A DNA stretch of 64,000 nucleotides from Micrasema longulum. Its lineage: Eukaryota; Arthropoda; Insecta; Trichoptera; Brachycentridae. The DNA is taken from the NCBI GenBank assembly GCA_022494885.1, contig JAGVSM010002674.1, positions 186,001 through 250,000 on the forward strand, written 5' to 3'. A program made the translations under genes and the position numbers. The notes beneath the pieces were generated by a model. It had not been told where the DNA came from. It worked only from the letters and a program-made list of their open reading frames with translations, and made no database searches. Every line of letters begins with the position of its first letter. Positions within the stretch are counted from its first letter, which is position 1. Of this stretch, positions 29,001-41,000 are shown piece after piece.

Positions 29001-32000
29001 TTCCAAGTACATCCAGACACCTTGCACCTATTTTTATAACAAACATGCTTTACAATATTTAGAATGAAAAAATATTAAGAAAAAAAGGAAGCTTGACAAG
29101 CCCCATGATTACACAAAAGTAAGGTGATTAGCCTTATGCTTTAGGTGCCAGTCCAGGAACATGAAATAATGCTAAGTAGAATCATCATTTAAATATTATT
29201 TTATGTCGAGCTTCCCAGGAATCAAACCCGGGACTTCCAACAATGTAGGGGAATGCATCAACCACATAAGGCGGAATTATTTCTACTCAATTTCATTATT
29301 CAGGATTTTTACCAGAGAGTAGTCATCGAGCCGAAAGCACTTGTCCAGGATTCTGGTTCTATTTCACACACATAACTGTATTCTTTATCCACCCAGACAC
29401 AGAGAATAATATAATAACACAGACAAATGCTATCAGAATCTGATATGCTGTGAAAGTCTACTATGTTTAGTGGAAGAAGTTTTTCATTATCATAATCATT
29501 GTTCCAGTAATATGGTCATGGAAAATGATGCATAGCAGAACCATATTGTACATATCATTATTGGCCACAATCAAAGTTAAATATATCATCATAAAGTTGT
29601 GACTCATCTACAGTTGGATGTTGGAATATCAAATTCCAGCACTTAAAATAATTATTTATGGATGTTGGAATATCAAATTCCAGCACTTAAAATAATTATT
29701 TATGGAAAATAATTACTTGTAGCCACTGATCTAGAATATCCTGCATAGAAATGAGTTTTTCTTCCCAAGCTTGCATTTCTGCCTCAAATGGTTTGACAAA
29801 GGGTGATCCTCTCATTGTTTGTGATTTAAGAATATGATCATCCAGCATAAGTTGAACATCATCTACGCCACTGAGAACCCTAGTTCCTGTATCCCTGTTC
29901 AGTAAAATAAACAAAATTAGGTTGAATTCAAAACCAAAATAAAGCTTAAGAGGAAATGTGGTGACAGAGAAATTTGATAAACATGCATTTGTCCATTGTT
30001 TTTCTATCACTCTCTCAGAGATGCCTTCCCGATATTGTGCGAAAAAGACAACTGCACGTCCAACTGATTATACCTAACTAAAATCGAAGTTTAGTTGCCC
30101 CATTTTCCGCACCTCAAAACTGATCAGATTTTTTTTTTAGAAAGAGAATCAGAATGAAATTGTCTGTGTCGGTGCCTTTTCCGTTTTTAAAAATTGTTTA
30201 TCACATTTTAATACCATACGTCCGAAGATGGCAGATAAAACTGTCGCTTTTATGGGTTTTTGGATGGTTCTAGTTCTTGTAAGAAACAATTTATCAAAAT
30301 AGCAAAATGATGAGGCCAATGGTAAATATCTACCTATATAATGTAAAAAAAAACAACATACAATAATTTGTAATCCTTTATGAACTGTCAAGATTTTTTC
30401 CAAGCAATTCTAATTTATTTTTAGCTGCAAATAAATAAATGTTATTTATTTATTAAGGAAATCATACAGTCTTTATATAAAGCAAGGTACAAAAGAATAA
30501 TTTAAAAAAGTAAGACCAATTATAATTATGGTAACATAATGCAAATAAAAAAAAATGCACCTCACAGGAGAGGGAGTGTTAATAAAATTAAGAATTTTTT
30601 TCAAATTGGGCATTAGGTAATTATTTTTTGTATGAATCAAATGTCATTACTATTTCTTTTCTAAATTACTCAATTGATTATAGATTTTATTAGAGACTCA
30701 ACGATGATCAATGACTAAGTTGCTAGTCTCACACATAGGGGTTCGGGATTCTGAAATTCAGGACTCTTGCCCTATTGTAGCGCAATAGATATAATTATTG
30801 AAATATAAATTCTGGGTGCCTTGAATTCATTTAAATTATTATTCATTTAAAGGCACCATAAAATATATTTTATTTTTATAACACAATGAATAATGAAAAT
30901 CGTGAATTTCAGTATTAATTAATTTTACAGTAAAATAAGTCATTTGATTATTTATTATATATATCATTAACTCGCCTATAAGGAACACATTCAAATTTGA
31001 TTCCAATCCATTCCTCCTTCATTTTTGCTAGGGCTCTCTCCAAGGCATACTCTTTTGATGCAGCAGCGCTGATTTCTTCAAGCTTTTCAATATGTAAATG
31101 TAGTCCAAGTTCTATCATATCAGACAGGCTGGACTCTGGTTTCAACACTATTTCGATGCCGATCAATTCCGATATTTTGGCCCAATGTCGACTTTCGAGA
31201 CCCTTAAATATAGATGTCGATTGATTAGACTTCTTGGATAACTTTGTACATTGGTTGACTTATTGCTAAAAACCTTTAGAGTAAGAGATTTAAATAAAAT
31301 ATTAAGAATTAATCCTTAGTGGTTTAAATCCAGTACTTGTCTTAGAACATATCAACATAAAGAAAATATTCTTAATTAATCCAGGCCGAAGGGGGTTCCC
31401 CAGAAGCATATTTTTTTTTTATAATCATCATATTGATTTCATTTTTAGCATAATCCTACCCCATAATGTTAAGAATGTTTCAAAATTGCATATGCAAACA
31501 GCAAACATTACAATTCATCGCTTGATAGTTTGATAATCTTTGATACACTGGTCAGTTTGCATGTGTGCTTCTTCCTATTTGGTTGCTTATTTCCCGCAAC
31601 AACCACAACAATCAGGATTTAGGGGGTTATATTTTACAAATATTCCCCCTCCCAATTCCCTGCTGTGCCTCCTCACTAACGGACTGCCTGACTTTAGATC
31701 AGTGTTATTCAACAAGTAGCAGCGATAGGAGCGCGATATCATATAGCATTCTCTTTCAACAGTATTTTATGGAACAATGTATGAAATTTGCAGAAAATTC
31801 AGAATAGTATGTAACAGTTTTATAAGCACTACCAATCATAAGGAAATAGTTTTTTTTTTAATATCATATTTAAAGCATTTTAGTTGGGGTATTCCTGATT
31901 CCCCCTTCAGGAACTTGCAGATTTTTTCACGCTTAGACTCGGAAAGGTTGAAGTAATTAAGATTCACATAACATTATTATGGTCTGTTGAACAGCCTACC

Positions 32001-35000
32001 GATAGAGGTGGATCTTTTCCACGCTGGGATTACCAGTTTTAGATTCTTCCTCTCTAACTATGCATCATAATGTGTATTAGTGACTTATTTGCCTTTGTTT
32101 ACTATTTTTTTCATGGACTTTAATAATCCATTGTGCTTTTTTTTATTATCATGTTTTAGTAGATACCTAATTGTATAATTTGTGTACATTGTAATTGGCA
32201 GTAGTGCTGTATTGTACATTTAAATAAAAAAATATTTTTTTCAGTGGGCAGCTAAAAATCAGGTATAGTAATACATTGAAATGTATGTACTTATAAAATA
32301 AAATAAAATATGAGGCCTTTTTTAGTTACCTTATTGCAAATGGCTTGCAATACTGGAACCAAAACTTTGAATTTCTCAACTCTCGCTCGGACCATATCGG
32401 CAACCCTCTTGGCTCCAGGAAATTCAAACAACTGTTTAGAAACTTTGTACAAAAGTCTCCATTGAGCTTCAACTTCTTCTTTGATTTCATCAGCTTCCAA
32501 CCCTCTAAACGGTCCATAATACCTACATATAAAGAGAATACAAGTGTAATAAAGGTTTCAGATCACTGAATGGTAATAGAAAATTATTTGGCTCTTACGG
32601 TTTACTCTCAATAACAAATATACGGAGGGTTAAAAACTATAAATGACAGATAAGGTTAGAGTAAAGGGCAAAAAATGAACAAATGTATTTAGAGATTTTT
32701 ATGGATGGCATGGAGAAGGATAAAGGAGGCCTATGACGTTCAAGAATGGATGGCTAAAGGCTGACAAAGAAGGAATTTTTGGTAAATTGTTTGTAAAAAC
32801 TAAAAATAGCATTTTTACTATGAATATTTTGACTTGAATAAGACAATATTCTTGTAATATTGAAAGTGTGAATACATAATATCAATAAAAAGAGTTTTCG
32901 TTTTATATAAAACGCAAAGCATATCTCACATAATATTTTAAAACAAAATCATCTTCCCTAAATTAAGATTCTACATCAAAAATATTTTGGTAGATAGACC
33001 ATGTAAATATAAGACATTATTTATCTTAAATACCATTTTTCATATCCTTCAGTAAAATCAAATGATGTATGCCACAACTTGTGGAATGGTTCCACTGAAG
33101 TAAGCATTGTAGAGAGATTAAAGAATACAGACACCTCTTGATCTAACAAAGCTTCTTCTTCGTTGATAATGGCAGCTTCCTGTTTATCTTCCTGCAAATT
33201 TATTTAACCTCAACAGTTTATCCAGAAATAAAACATCGTTATAAATAGTTTTGCAAGAGGCACAACTTTAATTTTATCAGGGATTTTTTGCTCAGTATGA
33301 ATCGATTGCAAACATCAAATCAGTCTATAAAATGATACAATTTTTGACAAGCATTTATGTTAATGAAAGAATGGTTAACGATAGAGCAAAAAATTAAACT
33401 AGAGTACTGGACATTAGACATTTTTTTTAAAAGAGTCATTGACACATTTCTGGTCATGCTGTTACAAAATGAGATCCCAGCAGAGGGGTTTTCCTGTAAT
33501 TTGAATTATTTAATACCAAAAACACATAGGACTTTTGCTCAGAGAAATTCCTCTTTTCTGGCCCTAAGAGTGTTCAATGTCCTGGATGAATATAATAAGT
33601 CCACTAAAATGAAAGCCATTTTCAGAAAGTGTACAAGTTTGTATTTTGTCTTAAGGGAAGAGACCATTGCGGGAGACTGCTGCGAGATATTGCATAGATT
33701 TATATACTGTTATGTGTGCTGGCCAGATGTTTATTGAAATACAAACAGCATCAATGTATCTTCGGGTGAACCACAGGGTGCTCACCTTGCTCTTTTGCTA
33801 TTCAATCTGTTCATCAATGACATAAAAATGCTTTTCTTACTTCATCAATTTGGCTCTTTGCTGATGACACTAAAATTCTCAAACAGATTGACAGCCCTTC
33901 CGATTGTTCACTATTACAATCTGACTTATTGTCTTTTAGCACCTGGTGCTCATCCAATAATCTACATCTCAACTTAAGTAAGTGCAAGGTTATGAGATTT
34001 TTTCGTCTGGAAAATCCAATCATATACGACTACTCACTGAACGATGAAATATTATCATCTGTGGCTAGTATACGAGATTTGGGTATTATACTTGACACTA
34101 AACTTTCTTTTACAATTCATATTGAACATGTTATCGATAAATCCTTAAAACTTCTTGGATTTATTAACAGAAGCACAGATGACTTCAAAAATATCAATAC
34201 CCTTAAAACTCTCTTCTGTTCCCTAGTTCGCCCGCACCTAGAATATTCCTCTGTTATCTGGTGTCCATATTATGATGTTCACATCAAGAATATTGAATCA
34301 GTTTAACATCGATTTTTAAGAAAGATAGGCTGGAGGTTGGGCTTATCCAGAGACCTATATACGTATAATGAGTTAGAAACTACCTTGAATATATCTTCTC
34401 TTCAAGACCGTCAAAATAAATCCGACCTTATAGTCCTATTTTAAATTCTCAACTCACTCTTTGATGCGCCTGAACTACTGAGCTCAATAAAATTAAATAT
34501 CCCAACTAGAAACCTCAAACAAAACTCACTACTCGATAACCATAGAACTAACTATGGTTTTTATTTCCCTATGCCCAGAATTCTTAGGTCTGCCAACAAA
34601 CATACCAGTCTTGATTTCTTTGATAACAAGTTGTCTTCTTTCAAACGATCACTGAATCAAATTCAATTATAAACACCTCTCTTCCGCTTCCACTCCCACA
34701 TTGGGCGTATATATAAATAAGTAAATAAATTATGTGATAATTTAATTTTTTTTTTTTTTCTGTTGTTTAATAATGTGGGTGCTTCCACTTTCTATTATTT
34801 TGTATCCTAACACAACACATGGCTCTTGGCCTCATAGAGTTAGGGATACGTTATTAATTGTATGTATTTCTATGAATAAAATAAATTTAAAAATATAAAA
34901 AAAGAGTTGCAATAGCCTTATGTTTGAATTATTTAAATTTCCATCTGTCTCCGGAACATAAAACGTCCTAGATAATCAAGGCTGTTAAGGGCTATGGGTA

Positions 35001-38000
35001 ATCCAAAATATGGAAGTATTATGTTATTGTTTATTTTTGCATAAAAATGTCTGCCTTAAAACCGGTTGTACCTAGTTAGGCAGACTAGACATGATCCAGA
35101 GAAATCTATTACCTAAGTGTGTATGTAGTAGATTAAGTAATTGTTATTTTGTTAATAAACTATGATTATTATTATTATAGCTAAGTATTTTTTAAAAGAT
35201 TACAAGAAGAAAAAAATATTAATTCAACTTCATTAATTGAAGTGAAAACATATAGTCCGCCTCGTGGTCTAATGGTCAGAGCATAAGCCTACTATGCAAG
35301 AGGTCGTTGATTCGATTCCCAACATGGTTGCCATGAAATATTGATTTAAAAAGGTGTTTTTACATAATACTATTGACTGGCATCTGAAGCATAAGGCTAT
35401 TCATCTTACCTTCATGCAGCAAAAAAAAAACAATGGAAATACACTGCCATTTATATATTAGTGCAGTGCCCTATGTACCATTAGTTACGAAAAGGGGAAT
35501 GATGATGATGATATAAATCGTACTTTCTTTCCACTGCAATTTTATACATTATTCAATGTAAGTACCTATCCATAAATTTTAAAAGTTAACATGGAAAAAA
35601 ATATATACCATAAGCTTGTTGTATATCTCATCAATCTTCACCACAAATTCTCTCATAAGATCAATGTTGACCAATGGTGGATCCAGTTTTCTGAATGCCT
35701 CTAAAAGTTTTTCGTGTCTCTTGAGCTTATCCTCAAATACAACTTTCCTATTTTTGAGAGACTCTTCTGCCATATTTTTCTTTGTTTGAAGAGTCTTCAA
35801 TGACAGATCAATTACAGTCTCTAAATCAGACGGCCATACAAACACTCGGCTGTTAAGAATTATGTCTTCAGCTGGAAGAATTAGTAAAATATTAGAAAGA
35901 ACAATCAATAAAATTATTGAAAAACGAAAAAAGATTTTTTTTATAGCATACTTGAAAGATGAGCATGTTCCATTAAAAACAAAACATATTCAGCTGTAGT
36001 TCTAGACTTTTCTCTCAGATCAAACATGGCTACATCTCGACAATCCACAATGTAATTAATTAGTTCTACTAGCTGCGCTGTTGTTTCTGGCATTTCAGAA
36101 GCTCTCTGTGACATTATTTGATAGGCATCGCAAATTCTAAATAACAAAAATTATAAGCATTCAATGAATAATAATAAAAATAATTAATGTTCATTCAAGT
36201 AAGGGCCAGTTGCAACACAAAAAGTTAAATAATTGTTGTGTTTTCGTCAAATTGGGAAAAATAGGTTGCTTTATCATTTTTCGCATTTTGACAAAAACAA
36301 CTGGTTGCGTCACATTTTATTATGAAGGTTGCTATATTATAATTTAAATTTACCTCCTGAACTCTTAAAATGAATCAACTTCACCATGGGTCAGAATACC
36401 GTTTTCTACGGCAATGAAGTACTGACCATCTCCGCAATGTGATCCTGTATGGCCGCGCAATTGCTTATAAACTATTCAAGGGATCGCAATTTGTAATTTG
36501 TAAATCCTTGCACCGCGAACTTGTTAGTTATATACATAGTTATACAAACCCATTGTGTCATCACACGCGACTATTTAAGTTCAAACCATCATCCCGGCGA
36601 TCCTGACTGCCAGGGCAAGCAAACAACTTATTATTTGCCCCCAGTATAAAGTGAGTGCTTGTTGTCATTTTGAATTGGAGTTCAGAGCATATTAATAAGG
36701 TAATTTGCAAAACACATAAACCCGCAAACTAGCGACCTGTAAATCGACGCCTATTGATCACCCGTTAGATGGCGCAATCAACAACAATTATTTAACTTTT
36801 AAAAAAATAATTGTGCAAAAAGCCTTAAGTTATATAAAGATACAACAAACAATGATAAAAGTAGGGTTCATGCAAAACAAAATAAGCTCAGAAATAGATT
36901 TGAAGAAAAAAATACAAAAAAATAGAAAAAGTAACACATAAAAAAAGAAATAAGAATACAATACTGGAGTAAGTTTGATATTTCACAATGAAAAAATGTT
37001 TTTTTATCATGAATTTGTAAAATTATTCAACTTACGCTCGATTGTGGCGTCTGTTGATATTAATAAAATGATCTACAATATATTGTCGAAGTCCTCGTAC
37101 AGTGTTCCACAAGTATTCGTTGATTTTAGTACAGTCAAGCAAAAACATATTCAACGGTATAAAGCATCGGAGATCACTTATTTCATCGCAAAGTTCTTCA
37201 TACTTATGTATCTCAATAGTAAAGTCCTGTAAATTGCGATAGGAATAATATTGTAAGAAGAAACATGCACAAATAATAATTCACACATTTTCATATATGG
37301 AATAGCTTAATAGGAAAACAGCCAATAAATGTACCTAGATATCGCGGGGTAGCTTCAAAATCAGCATTTGTGAGTCACTTAATCACTAAAAACAATTTTT
37401 TTATCCTCCTCTATAAATGCTACAAATAGATAAGTCATGCATTCTAATCATCATAATGATTGTTATGAGTCACTACTTGTCTATTTGTAGTATTCATTGA
37501 GGAAGATACAAATATGCTCAGAGTAATAATGTGCCATAGTTTGGCGCATTATTACTCTGAGCAAATATGTGTTTTTAGTGGGTAACTTGAAAATACTGAG
37601 TTTGTTAGCTAGTTGTAGTAAATACCCAACGATATGACACTTAATAACCGGGGTGAGGGAATTTCATGATCATTTTTTATAACTCTATTCATTTGAAAAA
37701 TTAAATAAAAAAATAACCTTAAGATATGGGAATGGCTCGATAGCAAAAAAATTAAGCAAATCCTCCTTTGCAGTTCCATTCAGTATATAGTGGTATGGCT
37801 CAAATGATTTTAAAAACGTATTTGGACCAATGCTGTTTGTTTTTAAGGGCAGAAGAATATTGCTGATATATTTTTGGATGTATGATTCATTTTCATCAAC
37901 GGACATCAAATAATGCCCCGTTTTACCTATCTCTAAAAGTGAAAAAATATAGTTAGTCAATATAATTCCAAAGAATTGTGAGAAATACGGAAGAGTTTCA

Positions 38001-41000
38001 ATTAACTTGGAAAATAAATTAGTTAAAACGGGCACCAGGAAAAAGAAGGCATTCGACACTTGGAATTTCTTTATTGGCATTTACAATCAAGGTAAACCAA
38101 TGTAACAAGTAATTCCGAATACTTTCAAATGATGGGGAAAAAATCAATTCATCGCTATCAGGAACTGGCTCTACAGTTATTTTTAGCAAAGGATTTTTTA
38201 TCAATGCGAAATCTTCATATACTTCTCCAAAATCATTTCCATCCTAGAAAACAAATGCATTAATGAGTAATTTGTTGTAAATCAATAAAATAAAAAAAAA
38301 CTCATTATAAATAACATTAAACCTCACGTTGTAAATTGAAAACTGGTCTTCGAAATGTTGTAAACTTTTTATAACCATTCCTCTAAGTTGTTTTGACATT
38401 TGACCACATATTGCCTTGAAGAATTTCTCAACTCTGTATGTCGAATCGGTTCTTGTTTTTGGAGCATAACAGCTCCAATTGTCTCGCATTTTTACCATAA
38501 TATCAGCCACTTCACAAAGCCATTCATTAATGAGGGTCGAATGAGTGTGTTCACACAATTCCACTATTTTCTCCTCAAAACTCTCACAGTTAGTGGCATA
38601 GTCAGATTCATTTCGTACACTTTGAATATCGCATATGAGCATTTTGTCATATCTAAAATTAAAATTGGTTAATTATTTAAACGTGCATTTTTTCCATAAG
38701 AAAAGCCACCAAAATATCTAATTCAATTGCAAATAATTTTCTTAATAATTATATTATTAATAGCACATAATATATTATCAGATTTTAGAACTATATGAAA
38801 GTTATGGAAAATTAATATAATATGTTGATACAAGCAATGATGTATAATTAAATAGACACATTACAAGCGCAAAAAATGCCATTTCTATTCGTAGATAATA
38901 ATTGCCTTCAGTGTCTTCATTCTCTAACAGACTTTTGTCATGATCAGACGTGACGCTACATAGAAATATGCCATTGTGTGTGATGAAAAATGCTTTATTG
39001 CACTTCAATTGTGAAAAACAGAATAGATATATAATTGTATTCGTTAATAAAATCAAATTTGTATTTTAAACAAAAAAAGTTTTTCACAATTTTTAAGGAC
39101 ACTAATACAAATACTGACAGACAACGAGATCAGGAAATATTTATATTTTTTCTCTCTGATGTTAGCAGGTATGTTGTATATCGTATTTGCTTCAAATTGT
39201 CGATGGTAACACAACATTTGCTTAATATGACATGGAATTAGTAAAATAATAGCATGTCTATTTATTACACTTCAGTGGATACAAAATATACTTTCCTGAA
39301 AACAGCTGCTTTCAACTTACAACTTAAGCGAGGAACAATGTCATGTTCAATCTCAGTAGTAGAAACAAACGATTCTTAAAATATTAAAAGTGAAACAAAA
39401 TATTATTACTTTTCTTCCCAAATATATCTCAGTTCCAGCATGATACTATTTCCTTGAAAAAAATTATAAAACAATTTTTCTTTAGAAATGATTACTGAGT
39501 TTCTCCATGGTACAGGTGCTCTTACTGTCAAGGATGGCCATTGCAAAGGATATGTGAATATTTTCAGTCTTTTTCTTTGTGCAGGATCTTTGAGAACATA
39601 ACGCAGTATGGCTTCTTTAATAGCATCCTTATAGTACTGATAAACCTCTGAATCTAGCTGTTTCCTAAATTTGAGGAGTTTGTAAGTCTTATAAAGTTCA
39701 AAATAAATCTTTTGTAGTCTGGTCTTAGCTTTGTCAAATAAATTTTTTGGATATTCCGTTATATACTTATCAGTTAAATTCTGGAATTCAAAAGACTCAA
39801 TAAAAATGTGCAATGATAAATGTAAACTGTAAAATATGAAAATATGTTAGTGAAATTACATAGCGGTAAATAAAAATATTGAAACCAATAAAATTATGCT
39901 CTTTTAACTTTCATGTACAAATAATAGTGAATAAAGTAATGCAATTGTGACTTCAGTTGCAGTAGCACATTATGTTAACCACTAATTTTATGATGCTTCA
40001 ATATAACTTTGCGATATATTCATTAAGATACTATATAGTATAAATTAAAATGGATATATAAAAAATCTTCATCTTACTGTTTGAATGTAATATTGAATTC
40101 TATTTATTTCATCTGGTTCTGGCGTGACTAAACAGTCCCGATAGGCACATTTCAACATAACTTCCATTTGTTCATCTGGGTCATTTGGCAAGCCGGCTTG
40201 TAGGCTTGCTAAATACCTGAAAAACATATTTTTTAAATAAGTTTTTTTAAAGACAGAAAATTGTGAATAGTTTTTATATTACCTGCGTTCTTTTTCATAT
40301 TGTTTTTGTTTCAAAATGAGTTTTTGTTGATGCATTTTCTCTATTCTTTTAAGTTTGGCATTTCTAGCTTCATTTTTTCTTTTATAGTAGCTGCCATCTA
40401 ATAAATCCATCAAGGGTACAAATCCTGAAGATTTAATTTAGAAAATGTTTAAATAATACAAATATTTTAGAAATATATTTACAGGGTCCATCACCAGCGC
40501 TGGATCTAACGGAATCTAGCGCTCCGTCACTTACTGAAAAGGGACAGGAATATACACATTTGTAAATCAATACAAGCATATTATTCTCCCTTTCCTCATA
40601 AGCAAGTGTCTGGTTTTTTGTGTCAATTGATGGTAGGTCCCGGCTCTGTCCATCACTGAAGTGAGTAAATCACCATTTAATATATTTTTATTCCAGCTCG
40701 ATTGGACGGGTAGTGCATTACCCAACCGGCCATATTAAAAGTACACAGTTAGTTTATTTGGAGAACATAAATGAAAAAAAAACATCTTTTGCACAATAAT
40801 AAAACATAAATAAGAAAAATAAATCAAATAAATTCAAACATAAAAACAAAACCATATTATACCATAAGATAAAAATAATCTAAGTTAAGTCAATAAAAAA
40901 TCTTATTACTGACAGGAAAAATCTTGAGGGCCTATCAGCTTTTTATATATAAATATTTTGTAATTTTTTATAGACAGAACTTACAAGGAATGTCTAAATA

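Noticed and set aside
38802..39056. Extra dynein exon or separate small gene
   Set aside because: Open over 84 codons, but exons 5 and 6 already join in frame as WEEK-YDKML and the peptide has no dynein match.
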